From NCBI GenBank assembly GCA_951394045.1, contig OX595986.1, positions 1,910,001 through 1,955,000 on the forward strand: a DNA stretch of 45,000 nucleotides, read 5' to 3'. The DNA comes from Nitzschia sp. DOCU1 (lineage: Eukaryota; Bacillariophyta; Bacillariophyceae; Bacillariales; Bacillariaceae). Of this stretch, positions 32,882 through 44,085 are shown in pieces; within the stretch, counting starts at the first letter, position 1; every line of letters starts with the position of its first letter. A program made the position numbers and the translations under genes. Under the pieces are notes generated by a model. That model had not been told where the DNA came from. It saw nothing but the letters and a program-made list of their open reading frames with translations, and made no database searches.

Positions 32882-35232
32882 TGCGCCCCCATGACAAGGG
32901 CTTCTAAGAGCTCACTCGTCAGCAGCATCGCATTCCTCGTACGGATGCAAGTTCCGGATATTGTATGTTTGCTGCACGGCTCCTTTCCTAATGCGAATAG
33001 AGCCATTGTCATTAATGTACACGATCTCATACGGACCGCTATAAGGATTTGTCCCATACTTGCGGGATTGTTCATTACGGACCATTACCTTTTGTCCCAC
33101 GCGATACCGGTAAACTCTTCGCGTCTTGTTTTCAGCTTCGTTATTTTGAATAATACGAGATTGTTTTCGTTCCTTAATTAATTTCCAGTTAGCTTCGAAC
33201 CGGGTATTGAGAATAGCGTCGCGGCCAAACACGAGTTGTGATGGCGTCGCTTGCATCGTTGTGTGATACGTTGCGCGTACTGCGAACATAGTGGCTGCGA
33301 GGACTCCGTCCAGTGACTCCGTGTCTTCGGAGTTTTGCAACTCGAAAGTGCGAATCATGTTCCCGATGGTTTGGTGAACTCGCTCGATAATTGAGTTAGC
33401 TTGTGGATTTCGCGCTGTGATTGGCTTGGTCATTACACCATAATCTTCGCGCACCATTCTTCGGAATTCTCCCATGAATTCAGTTCCGCGGTCATAAATA
33501 ATCTTTTGTGGCCACGGATATCGCGTGAACCACGCCATTTCGGCCGCACTGGCTATCGAAAAGGCTTCTTTATTTGCTATACGCACCATCTCGAACCATC
33601 CGGTTGCGGGATCTATCATAGTGAGACACCACAGTTGTAGTGTCTTCTTACTACCTAGTTGTTTTATCTTGTATGGACCTATCAGGTCGACACATAGCGT
33701 ATCCCAGGGGTCGATCTCCGCCGCCTTGGGTGGAAGGTGTCCGTACTTAACCGTCTTCCGCTTCGTGAGCTGACACGTAGGGCAAGACTTGCAAATCCGC
33801 TCGACGTCGCCGCGGATGTTCTTCCAGTAGAAGTGTTGCCGAATTGTTTGTTCGGTACGTGTCTCTCCTGGGTGACAGAGCATCTCGTGATACCACTTGA
33901 CGCACCGTTTCTGGAGACTCGTTGGGAGAACAATCTTGTCCTCGCGTACTATTAGTTCTCGTTTCTTTCCGCCCCCACGATAGACTTTGACTGAATATCG
34001 CGGGTTTGTACGTACTTTGGATAATAAGGCGCGGTCGGCATTCTGCATGCGTGCTATATTCTTGTAAGTGAGGGGGAATGCATCGCGCGGTAGCTCGTCG
34101 CCCGCCAAAAACTCATTTAAGTGAGATTCGGGGAAAGCTCTATCGTCGAGATCGAGTCGACTAAGCGCGTCCGCAACGACGTTATGTTCGCCCTTGATAT
34201 ACACAAGTTCGGGGCCAAACTCCTCGATTAAGAGGCGCCAACGCATGACGCGCTCCGTGTTAAATTCTTTATACGTGAGGTTTTTATGGTCTGTGAAGAC
34301 TTTGATTCGCTGTCCTAAAAGGATATTGCGAAATTCCTTAAGTGTTTCCACGATAGCTAAAAGCTCTCGTTCCGTCGTAGTGTAGCGCGTTTGCGCCGGA
34401 TTTAATTTTCGACTATAGAACGCAATCGGTTTCCCGCGTTGCGATAACACTGCACCTAGCTGAGTATGACTAGCATCGGTGTGTATTTCGAAAGGTATGT
34501 TGAAGTCGGGGTATGTTAGTAGGGTCTGCTTACTTATTATTCGTTTCATCGTGTCGAAGGCATTCTGCTCGACTGGACCCCATTGCCATTTGGCTTCTTT
34601 AGAAGTTAGCGCACTCAGAGGGGCTAGAACTTCGGAGCGACGAATCCACATGTCGCGGTAGTAGTTAACTACGCCTATGAACTTACGTAGCTCGCGTTTG
34701 TTAGTAGGTGCTTTCATAGCGTGAATAGCTTCTACTTTCTTTGCGACTGGTTGGATTCCGTCTCGCGTTATCCAGTACCCAAGATACTCCAATTCGCCTC
34801 GGGCGAAGAAGGATTTTCGGGCATTCACCTTTAGACCGGTGTCACGTAGGCGTTTGAAAATGACTTCTAGCTTCTCTAGGTGGTCATTAAAATCGCCTTT
34901 AGTTAATTCTAGTAGATCGTCGATGTACACTCGTACGTACTCTAGATCTTCAAAGAGGGTGCCCATTTTCTCTTGGAAAATGTCGGGACTATTCGAGAGT
35001 CCCATCGGCAAGCGTTGCATTTCGTACTTACCCCAAGGGAGTACGATAGTACATAGCTTCTTACTATCTGGGCTTAACTCTATATGGTAGTAACCCATGT
35101 TGAGGTCGAGACTCGTCGCGTACTGAAAGCCTTCTAGCTTCATCAGTAAGTCCTGAATCTTCGGGATTGGATACGGCTTGCGTTTAATCCGTTTGTTCAA
35201 TTCTCGGAAGTCGTTGATGAATCGAACTGTTC

Positions 35233-35630
35233 TGCACTACGCTGAAAGTAGGATGAAAGTTTGTAGTGTGTGTAAATTATAATATCTACTTTATCGCTCA
35301 TCTATCGCTTCCAGATGTTGGAGTCTTCCCTCCATTCCTTCTTCTATGCGTTGAACGGATGTTGATTGCAACTCCAACTAATCTAGAGCATTGGATCCCC
35401 TTCTACTCTCTAGCTAGGAGCCGTTGGAACTATGGTTCCAGTAGTAACGTCGACGGCTCGCCGCGCTCGCACCGACGGCGCGTCATTGCTCGTCTGTCCA
35501 TGCGTCCACGGACGTCCGACCAAGTTGACCTCAGCTTAGGTATGTATGTATGTACTACACGTAGGCCATTGTGTGTACGGTATCGTGATAACTACTTGTT
35601 AGTTCTAGAGGGGTATTCTAGTGTACTGCA
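35233..35630 (-). repeat. 3' LTR of Gypsy copy G (398 bp)
   Basis: Compared with the other LTRs it lacks 22 bp near 35490, between two GCTCGTC repeats (CATTGCTCGTCTGTCC here). This is typical of slippage between short direct repeats. Confidence 0.93.
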
Positions 35631-35660
35631 TGCGCCCCCATGACAAGGGCTTCTGAGAGC

Positions 35661-38600
35661 TCACTCGTCAGCCGCATCGCGTTCCTCGTACGGATGCAAA
35701 TTCCGGATGTTGTATGTTTGTTGTACTGCTCCTTTCCTAATGCGAATAGAGCCATTGTCATTAATGTACACGATCTCATACGGACCGCTATAAGGATTTG
35801 TCCCATACTTGCGGGATTGTTCATTACGGACCATAACCTTTTGTCCCACGCGATACCGGTAAACTCTTCGCGTCTTGTTTTCAGCTTCGTTATTTTGAAT
35901 AATACGAGATTGTTTTCGTTCCTTAATTAATTTCCAGTTAGCTTCGAACCGGGTATTGAGAATAGCGTCGCGGCCAAACACGAGTTGTGATGGCGTCGCC
36001 TGCATCGTTGTGTGATACGTTGCGCGTACTGCGAACATAGTGGCTGCGAGGACTCCGTCCAGTGACTCCGTGTCTTCGGAGTTTTGCAACTCGAAAGTGC
36101 GAATCATGTTCCCGATGGTTTGGTGAACTCGCTCGATAATTGAGTTAGCTTGTGGATTTCGCGCTGTGATTGGCTTGGTCATTACACCATAATCTTCGCG
36201 CACCATTCTTCGGAATTCTCCCATGAATTCAGTTCCGCGGTCATAAATAATCTTTTGTGGCCACGGATATCGCGTGAACCACGCCATTTCGGCCGCACTG
36301 GCTATCGAAAAGGCTTCTTTATTTGCTATACGCACCATCTCGAACCATCCGGTTGCGGGATCTATCATAGTGAGACACCACAGTTGTAGTGTCTTCTTAC
36401 TACCTAGTTGTTTTATCTTGTATGGACCTATCAGGTCGACACATAGCGTATCCCAGGGGTCGATCTCCGCCGCCTTGGGTGGAAGGTGTCCGTACTTAAT
36501 CGTCTTCCGCTTCGTGAGCTGGCACGTAGGGCAAGACTTGCAAATCCGCTCGACGTCGCCGCGGATGTTCTTCCAGTAGAAATGTTGCCGAATCGTTTGT
36601 TCGGTACGTGTCTCTCCTGGGTGACAGAGCATCTCGTGATACCACTTGACGCACCGTTTCTGGAGACTCGTTGGGAGAACAATCTTGTCCTCGCGTACTA
36701 TTAGTTCTCGTTTCTTTCCGCCCCCACGATAGACTTTGACTGAATATCGCGGGTTTGTACGTACTTTGGATAATAAGGCGCGGTCGGCATTCTGCATGCG
36801 CGCTATGTTCTTGTAAGTGAGGGGGAATGCATCGCGCGGTAATTCGTCGCCCGCCAAAAACTCATTTAAGTGAGATTCGGGGAAAGCTCTATCGTTGAGA
36901 TCGAGTCGACTAAGCGCGTCCGCAACGACGTTATGTTCGCCCTTGATATACACAAGTTCGGGGCCAAACTCCTCGATTAAGAGGCGCCAACGCATGACGC
37001 GCTCCGTGTTAAATTCTTTATACGTGAGGTTTTTATGGTCTGTGAAGACCTTGATTCGCTGTCCTAAAAGGATATTGCGAAATTCCTTAAGTGTTTCCAC
37101 GATAGCTAAAAGCTCTCGTTCCGTCGTAGTGTAGCGCGTTTGCGCCGGATTTAACTTTCGACTATAGAACGCAATCGGTTTCCCACGTTGCGATAACACT
37201 GCACCTAGCTGAGTATGACTAGCATCGGTGTGTATTTCGAAAGGTATGTTGAAGTCGGGGTATGTTAGTAGTGTCTGCTTACTTATTATTCGTTTCATCG
37301 TGTCGAAGGCATTCTGCTCGACTGGACCCCATTGCCATTTGGCTTCTTTGGAAGTTAGCGCACTCAGAGGGGCTAGGACTTCGGAGCGACGAATCCACAT
37401 GTCGCGGTAGTAGTTAACTACGCCTATGAACTTACGTAGCTCGCGTTTGTTAGTAGGTGCTTTCATAGCGTGAATAGCCTCTACTTTCTTTGCGACTGGC
37501 TGGATTCCGTCTCGCGTTATCCAGTACCCAAGATACTCCAATTCGCCTCGGGCGAAGAAGGATTTTCGGGCATTCACCTTTAGACCGGTGTCACGTAGGC
37601 GTTTGAAAATGACTTCTAGCTTCTCTAGGTGGTCATTAAAATCGCCCTTAGTTAATTCTAGTAGATCGTCGATGTACACTCGTACGTACTCTAGATCTTC
37701 AAAGAGGGTGCCCATTTTCTCTTGGAAAATGTCGGGACTATTCGAGAGTCCCATCGGCAAGCGTTGCATTTCGTACTTACCCCAAGGGAGTACGATAGTA
37801 CATAGCTTCTTACTATCTGGGCTTAACTCTATATGGTAGTAACCCATGTTGAGGTCGAGACTCGTCGCGTACTGAAAGCCTTCTAGCTTCATCAGTAAGT
37901 CCTGAATCTTCGGGATTGGATACGGCTTGCGTTTAATCCGTTTGTTCAATTCTCGGAAATCGTTGATGAATCGAACTGTTCCATCCTTTTTGGGGATGAT
38001 AAAGGTGGGCGCACCCCATTCGGAGCGGTTCACCTTTTTGAGTACTCCGACTTGACAGAGTCGTTCGACTTCATCGCGGAGGGTACGCTCATACGCCTTC
38101 GGTACGGGGTACGCTCTAGCATGGTACGGCTTGGCACCTTCTACTAGTTCTATATCGTAGGGGGCCCCACGCCATCGGCCGAGGGTCCCATCAAATAGAG
38201 TCTGATATTTTGTCAGTAGCTGTTCTAGCTTACTTTGCTCATCCTTACTAAGGTGAGATTGCTCTCTAGCGATGCTACGCGCATCGGCCTTCTCGTACTT
38301 GGCGTCGAGAATTTCTTTGACGCGGTCCGACATCTCATCGACGTGTCCGCGTTCATGTGCATGGTACGACGTCACCGCCGTCGCATTTATATCTTTCATT
38401 GGCATTCGTGCGTCGTCCCATTCTACTTCCATAGCTTTGAAGTCGATCACTAGACCTAGCTCTTGCAAGAGGTCTCTGCCTATAATCATATCATAGTTAC
38501 CTAGATCGTCCGCTAGGTGAAAGTCCCACTCGATCAATCGATCGTCGTGTAGTTCTGGTAGACTGAGTTGCGTGGTCACGCGCTCAGTGCACTCATAGCT

Positions 38601-39059
38601 ACCGCTCATAGTCGTGAATACAGTAGTTGACTTCTGAGTTTTTATCTTTAGTTTACGAGCACTGCTCTTCTTCCAGAGACAGCCGCTACCGCCAGAGTCA
38701 AGAAGTGCCTTGACGGTTACTACTTGTTGCCGCCGTCCGCCGCCTTGATTAACACGTGCAAACGTGATTGGCACGAGATGGCTTGTTTTTTGTCATTTGT
38801 TGGAGCCTGCGGTTTGACTACCTCGAATCGTACTTAACAGATAAAGCTCGCGCTCGCGCTGTGCTTCCGCCAGACATGCATCGAGAGAGCTGAAACTTCG
38901 AGATTTCCCTGCGTGTGAATTTTGCAAATTTTGTGTTGCGCTTGTTACGCGATCGTTATTGTAGAATGATTCCATCTGTTGGACATCGTTGCTACGGCTA
39001 AGACTAGTGTAATCGTTCAATTCACCACTATTTTTATTATTGTATTCACACGTAGTCAC
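35661..39059 (-). pseudogene. pol of Gypsy copy G with one premature TGA
   Basis: The frame has exactly the same length (3399 bp) as in copy A, with all catalytic motifs (protease LLDSGG, YIDD, RNase H, HHCC, D-D-X35-E). Its single visible defect is TGA at 38795-38793, where A and F have CGA (Arg). The stop lies ahead of the protease, so only an N-terminal piece of about 88 residues could be made beyond gag unless this UGA is also read through. The downstream frame from 38774 starts with GTG, not ATG. Confidence 0.9.
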
Positions 39060-39071
39060 CGGCTCACACCG

Positions 39072-40253
39072 TCAATCCATTTCGACATCGCTGTCGCTGC
39101 TGACACTGAGCTTGTCGAAATCAGGAAGATCGTTGAGATCATCCATGTCGTAGTTAAAATTGTCCATCGAAGGAGGATCTTCGGCCTTGCGTTTCTTTGC
39201 AGATTGCTTGACCGCATTGTCGACCATTGACTTGATGTAGGCGTGGAGCTCGCCCGTTTTCTTCTTCTTTTTGCCGTCGCTGTCTCCATCGCTGCGACGC
39301 CAAGTTTTGTTCTCAAAGCGGGCCTTTTTGAAACGACCGCCGACATTCGAATGGGCAGCCGCCATTTTCTTCGCTTGGTCCTTTAGAATAAGGCAATCAT
39401 GGGTAGCATGGGTATTGTTAGCACCATGATAAAGACAATCATATTTGGCCTTACCGTCGGTTCCCGCTCTCGGGCCTCCGCGCTTCCTCTTCGAGGGATT
39501 TTCGTCATTCGACTTGCCGTGTTTGTCTGCCTTCTTGCTGAGGGCCTCGTTGATTTCCTCTGTAGCTTCCAACCGTTCGCAGAAGTCTACGAAGTCCTGA
39601 ACCGTGTGTTCAACCGGCTCGAATCCTTGTAGAATCATCTCCTTACGCCATTTGGCGGGGATTCCAAATTCGCAATTTTCCATGAGCTCGTCGTCGGGGA
39701 TTTTGTTTTTCTCGCCTTTCTCGTCGAACAGTGCGAGGTACTCGTTCAGCTCGCGGAAACGAGCCACATACGCCTTCATTGTCATCGTCGGGGGCTTTCG
39801 GCAGATCCGACGCATATAGCGTTTTTGAAGTTGCACCGCGCGTTTTGGGAGGACATAAGCCGTCACCGCGTGCAAACATTTCTCGAAATTATCGTTGTTT
39901 TCGGTTTTGAGTTCCGAGGCCTTCGCATTGAAAGCCGCCAATACCTGGCCTTTCAGCAAATTGCGTGTTAGAGCATATTGCTGAGGTCCCGTGGCTAGGT
40001 CCTGACCCGCGATCACATCCTTAAGTCCAATAAGGAAGAGGAACCACTCTTCGGGTGTTCCGTCGGTGAAATGCGGTTGTTTGACGCGTCGCGTCAACGA
40101 TTTCTTGTCCTTTGGATCAATACGCAAGTCATACTGACTATACGCACCATCTTTGAGCTCCTTCGGCTCGGGCCTTTCAATACTGATCGGCGCTGACTTG
40201 AAGCCCTGCTTCTCGGCAGCGGTCTTCTTTGGGATGCTGTTTGCGATCTTCAT
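39072..40253 (-). CDS. gag: Gag polyprotein of Gypsy copy G
   Basis: Intact, 393 residues, with the same zinc-knuckle variant and acidic tail as in copies A and F; it reads GDSDGKKKKK where A has GDSDGEKKKK. It ends in TGA CGG, in frame with pol. The ATG lies 36 bp from the 5' LTR, after the palindromic leader. Confidence 0.9.
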   Translation of the reverse strand: MKIANSIPKKTAAEKQGFKSAPISIERPEPKELKDGAYSQYDLRIDPKDKKSLTRRVKQPHFTDGTPEEWFLFLIGLKDVIAGQDLATGPQQYALTRNLLKGQVLAAFNAKASELKTENNDNFEKCLHAVTAYVLPKRAVQLQKRYMRRICRKPPTMTMKAYVARFRELNEYLALFDEKGEKNKIPDDELMENCEFGIPAKWRKEMILQGFEPVEHTVQDFVDFCERLEATEEINEALSKKADKHGKSNDENPSKRKRGGPRAGTDGKAKYDCLYHGANNTHATHDCLILKDQAKKMAAAHSNVGGRFKKARFENKTWRRSDGDSDGKKKKKTGELHAYIKSMVDNAVKQSAKKRKAEDPPSMDNFNYDMDDLNDLPDFDKLSVSSDSDVEMD

Positions 40254-40289
40254 CTTTGCTCACGCGTGTAACGTGAAGTGTTAACACTG

Positions 40290-40697
40290 TGCACTACGCT
40301 GAAAGTAGGATGAAAGTTTGTAGTGTGTGTAAATTATAATATCTACTTTATCGTTCCAGATGTTGGAGTCTTCCCTCCATTCCTTCTCCTATGCGTTGAA
40401 CGGATGTTGATTGCAACTCCAACTAATCTAGAGCATTGGATCTCCTTCTACTCTCTAGCTAGGAGCCGTTGGAACTATGGTTCCAGTAGTAACGTCGATG
40501 GCTCGCCGCGCTCGCACCGACGGCGCGTCATTGCTCGTCAGCTGCGCCGGCCTTGCTCGTCTGTCCATGCATCCACGGACGTCCGACCAAGTCGACCTCA
40601 GCTTAGGTATGTATGTATGTACTACACGTAGGCCATTGTGTGTACGGTATCGTGCTAACTACTTGTTAGTTCTAGAGGGGTATTCTAGTGTACTGCA
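40290..40697 (-). repeat. 5' LTR of Gypsy copy G (408 bp)
   Basis: It lacks 12 bp near 40354 (TTTATCGTTCCAG, where other copies have CTCATCTATCGC inserted between the halves), a loss between short TATCGCT/TATCGCT-like repeats. Confidence 0.93.
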
Positions 40698-41791
40698 GTT
40701 CCATCCTTTTTGGGGATGATAAAGGTGGGCGCACCCCATTTGGAGCGGTTCACCTTTTTGAGTACTCCGACTTGACAGAGTCGTTCGACTTCATCACGGA
40801 GGGTACGCTCATACGCTTTCGGTACGGGGTACGCTCTAGCATGGTACGGCTTGGCACCTTCTACTAGTTCTATATCGTAGGGGGCCCCACGCCATCGGCC
40901 GAGGGTTCCATCGAATAGAGTCTGATATTTTGTCAGTAGCTGTTCTAGCTTACTTTGCTCATCCTTACTAAGGTGAGCTTGCTCTCTAGCGATGCTACAC
41001 GCATCGGCTTTCTCGTACTTGGCATCGAGAATTTCTTTGACGCGGTCCGACATCTCATCGACGTGTCCGCGTTCATGTGCATGGTACGACGTCACCGCCG
41101 TCGCATTTATATCTTTCATTGGCATTCGTGCGTTGTCCCATTCTACCTCCATAGCTTTGAAATCGATCACTAGACCTAGCTCTTGCAAGAGGTCTCTGCC
41201 TATAATCATATCGTAGTTACCTAGATCGTCCGCTAGGTGGAAGTCCCACTCGATCAATCGATCGTCGTGTAGTTCTGGTAGACTGAGTTGCGTGGTCACG
41301 CGCTCAGTGCACTCATAGCTACCGCTCATAGTCGTGAATACAGTAGTTGACTTCTGAGTTTTTATCTTTAGTTTACGAGCACTGCTCTTCTTCCAGAGAC
41401 AGCCGCTACCGCCAGAATCAAGAAGTGCCTTGACGGTTACTACTTGTTGCCGCCGCCCGCCGCGTTGATTAACACGAGCAAACGTGATCGGCACGAGGTG
41501 GTTTGTTTTTTGTCGTTTATTGGAGCCTGCGGTTTGACTACCTCGAATCGTACTTAACAGATAAAGCTCGCGCTCGCGCTGTGCTTCCGCCAGACATGCA
41601 TCGAGAGAGCTGAAACTTCGAGATTTCCCTGCGTGTGAATTTTGCAAATTTTGTGTTGCGCTTGTTACGCGATCGTTATTGTAGAATGATTCCATCTGTT
41701 GGACATCGTTGCTACGGCTAAGACTAGTGTAATCGTTCAATTCACCACTATTTTTATTATTGTATTCACACGTAGTCACCGGCTCACACCG

Positions 41792-42973
41792 TCAATCCAT
41801 TTCGACATCGCTGTCGCTGCTGACACTGAGCTTGTCGAAATCCGGAAGATCGTTGAGATCATCCATGTCGTAGTTGAAATTGTCCATCGAAGGAGGATCT
41901 TCGGCCTTGCGTTTCTTTGCAGATTGCTTGACCGCATTGTCGACCATTGACTTGATGTAGGCGTGGAGCTCGCCCGTTTTCTTCTTCTTTTCGCCGTCGC
42001 CGTCTCCATCGCTGCGACGCCAGGTTTTGTTTTCAAAGCGGGCCTTTTTGAAGCGACCGCCGACATTCGAATGGGCAGCCGCCATTTTCTTCGCTTGGTC
42101 CTTTAGAATAAGGCAATCATGGGTAGCATGGGTATTGTTAGCACCATGATAAAGACAATCATATTTGGCCTTACCGTCGGTTCCCGCTCTCGGGCCTCCG
42201 CGCTTCCTCTTCGAGGGATTTTCGTCATTCGACTTGCCGTGTTTGTCCGCCTTCTTGCTGAGGGCCTCATTGATTTCCTCTGTAGCTTCCAACCGCTCGC
42301 AGAAGTCTACGAAGTCCTGAACCGTGTGCTCGACCGGCTCAAATCCTTGTAGGATCATTTCCTTTCGCCACTTGGCGGGGATTCCAAATTCGCAATTTTC
42401 CATGAGCTCGTCGTCGGGGATTTTGTTTTTCTCGCCTTTCTCGTCGAACAGTGCGAGGTACTCGTTCAGCTCGCGGAAACGAGCCACATACGCCTTCATT
42501 GTCATCGTCGGGGGCTTTCGGCAGATCCGACGCATATAGCGTTTTTGAAGTTGCACCGCGCGTTTTGGGAGGACATAAGCCGTCACTGCGTGCAAACATT
42601 TCTCGAAATTATCGTTGTTTTCGGTTTTGAGTTCCGAGGCCTTCGCATTGAAAGCCGCCAATACCTGGCCTTTCAGCAAATTGCGTGTTAAAGCATATTG
42701 CTGAGGTCCCGTGGCTAGGTCCTGACCCGCGATCACATCCTTAAGTCCAATAAGGAAGAGGAACCACTCTTCGGGTGTTCCGTCGGTGAAATGCGGTTGT
42801 TTGACGCGTCGCGTCAACGATTTCTTATCTTTTGGATCGATACGCAAGTCATATTGACTGTACGCACCATCTTTGAGCTCCTTTGGCTCGGGCCTTTCAA
42901 TACTGATCGGCGCTGACTTGAAGCCCTGCTTCTCGGCAGCGGTCTTCTTTGGGATGCTGTTTGCGATCTTCAT
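41792..42973 (-). CDS. gag: Gag polyprotein of Gypsy copy F
   Basis: Intact, 393 residues, nearly identical to gag of copy A, with the same zinc-knuckle variant. One visible difference is GDGDGE in place of GDSDGE in the acidic stretch before the Lys run. It ends in TGA CGG and remains in frame with pol. The leader 42974-43009 has the 12-bp palindrome. The particle protein could still be made although pol is split. Confidence 0.9.
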   Translation of the reverse strand: MKIANSIPKKTAAEKQGFKSAPISIERPEPKELKDGAYSQYDLRIDPKDKKSLTRRVKQPHFTDGTPEEWFLFLIGLKDVIAGQDLATGPQQYALTRNLLKGQVLAAFNAKASELKTENNDNFEKCLHAVTAYVLPKRAVQLQKRYMRRICRKPPTMTMKAYVARFRELNEYLALFDEKGEKNKIPDDELMENCEFGIPAKWRKEMILQGFEPVEHTVQDFVDFCERLEATEEINEALSKKADKHGKSNDENPSKRKRGGPRAGTDGKAKYDCLYHGANNTHATHDCLILKDQAKKMAAAHSNVGGRFKKARFENKTWRRSDGDGDGEKKKKTGELHAYIKSMVDNAVKQSAKKRKAEDPPSMDNFNYDMDDLNDLPDFDKLSVSSDSDVEMD

Positions 42974-43009
42974 CTTTGCTCACGCGTGTAACGTGGAGTG
43001 TTAACACTG

Positions 43010-43430
43010 TGCACTACGCTGAAAGTAGGATGAAAGTTTTGTAGTGTGTGTAAATTATAATATCTACTTTATCGCTCATCTATCGCTTCCAGATGTTGGA
43101 GTCTTCCCTCCATTCCTTCTCCTATGCGTTGAACGGATGTTGATTGCAACTCCAACTAATCTAGAGCATTGGATCTCCTTCTACTCTCTAGCTAGGAGCC
43201 GTTGGAACTATGGTTCCAGTAGTAACGTCGACGGCTCGCCGCGCTCGCACCGACGGCGCGTCATTGCTCGTCAGCTGCGCCGGCCTTGCTCGTCTGTCCA
43301 TGCATCCACGGACGTCCGACCAAGTCGACCTCAGCTTAGGTATGTATGTATGTACTACACGTAGGCCATTGTGTGTACGGTATCGTGCTAACTACTTGTT
43401 AGTTCTAGAGGGGTATTCTAGTGTACTGCA
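43010..43430 (-). repeat. 5' LTR of Gypsy copy F (421 bp)
   Basis: Runs TGCACTACG to GTGTACTGCA on the plus strand, followed directly by the GATG duplicate and the remaining Copia RNase H sequence. Confidence 0.94.
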
Positions 43431-43699
43431 GATGGTCGATAGTGCGTCTAAACCTGCCGCCAAGCTAACGAAGAGACACGTGATCCTCTCGTATCACCGT
43501 GTTCGGGAAGCAGTCGCTGCCGGGATCGTGGCATTACACCACATACCGGGCAAGATCAACCCAGCCGATATCCTTTCCAAGGCGTGGGGCTACAGCGACA
43601 TCTGGAAGATGTTGAAAGCCATCCTATTCTGGGAAGGAGATACGGCCAACATCGACGATGGCAGCTGAATGATGAATTATTCGTATCGTGCGGGATCAC

Positions 43700-43705
43700 G
43701 GGGAG
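43700..43705 (+). other. Polypurine tract of Copia element E
   Basis: GGGGAG lies immediately before the 3' LTR at 43706, after the gag-pol stop at 43666-43668. Confidence 0.65.
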
Positions 43706-44085
43706 TAGAAAACGGGATGCAGGAACGACGGAGTAGATGAACCCTTCCATCCGAAGGACTAGATGGACTAACTCACGTCATCTATTGAGTTATGGGTCCT
43801 AGTCGAAGGAAGCAAGGAAGTTCCAGATGGACGGTGGATAAGTGGACGGTGTTAGCTCTCTTTGGGATCAAGAGTGCGTCCGCAACGTCGGTGTGGGTTT
43901 GCTGTCGTCAGTTGGGATCGACGTCAGTGCCAGCGCAAGGTCATTTTGGGAATGACTGCTGGATCGGGGTTATGGGACGGGGTAACGGGGACCTACGACA
44001 ATGGTAGCACAATATCTTCTAACAATAATAGTGGTACTATTACGTGGGAGATAGCCTCTTGATCGAGGCCTAATACAGTTTTCTA
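43706..44085 (+). repeat. 3' LTR of Copia element E (380 bp)
   Basis: Same ends and length as the 5' LTR and identical to it by eye; followed by the GCGAG duplicate (44086-44090). Confidence 0.95.

Larger units (their letters stand above)
35233..40697 (-). mobile_element. Gypsy copy G: full-length element inserted in the RT region of copy F
   Basis: LTRs are at 35233-35630 (398 bp, 3') and 40290-40697 (408 bp, 5'). The 4-bp target duplication is GTTC at 35229-35232 and 40698-40701. gag is intact (40253-39072) and pol is full length (39059-35661) but carries one TGA. The two LTRs differ by a 22-bp loss in the 3' LTR, a 12-bp loss in the 5' LTR and about six substitutions. Confidence 0.95.
32912..41779 (-). 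pseudogene. pol of Gypsy copy F, interrupted by copy G
   Basis: The N-terminal block (41779-40698) carries protease (LLDSGGSG) and the start of RT up to IPKKDGT. The C-terminal block (35228-32912) carries the rest of RT with YIDD, RNase H, integrase and GPY/F. The frame breaks exactly at the GTTC duplication of copy G (35229-35232, 40698-40701). I see no other stop or frameshift. The codon that is TGA in D and G is intact CGA here. Confidence 0.92.
32461..43430 (-). mobile_element. Gypsy copy F: full-length element inserted in the Copia RNase H region, itself split by copy G
   Basis: F has 421 bp LTRs at 32461-32881 (3') and 43010-43430 (5'), target duplication GATG on both sides, gag at 42973-41792, and pol in two blocks (41779-40698 and 35228-32912). 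Block lengths sum to 3399 bp once one GTTC is removed, exactly the pol length of copies A and G. F was therefore a complete element before G entered. Confidence 0.95.
26941..43668 (+). pseudogene. Copia gag-pol polyprotein, split by the insertion of copies F and G
   Basis: A single frame runs 26941-32460 (1840 codons). After the insert and one GATG duplicate it resumes at 43435 and stops at 43668, so it was about 1917 residues. The N-terminal gag part lacks a clear CCHC knuckle. The protease-like motif is VDRGANGG with Asp596. Integrase Asp919, Asp954 and Glu989 (D-X34-D-X34-E) lie in FCGVDTKF, LVSDRAQAE and NPAERQ. RT has YVDD at 1553-1556. RNase H has TYFDANLCHD, YSSEFM and FGDNKTM, then after the insert KRHVILSYHRVREAVAAG and NPADILSKAWG. 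Apart from the insert I see no lesion. As it stands, translation would run into the Gypsy LTR and stop at 32511. Confidence 0.93.
26523..44085 (+). mobile_element. Copia element E (CoDi-like) with Gypsy copies F and G nested inside
   Basis: Two 380 bp LTRs (26523-26902 and 43706-44085) appear identical by eye. They are flanked by the 5-bp duplication GCGAG at 26518-26522 and 44086-44090. Between them is one gag-pol frame whose order integrase, RT, RNase H defines Ty1/Copia. The frame is split in the RNase H part by copy F (32461-43430), with GATG duplicated at 32457-32460 and 43431-43434. Without the insert the element would be about 6.6 kb. LTR ends are TAGAAAAC...GTTTTCTA rather than TG...CA. 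Confidence 0.95.
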
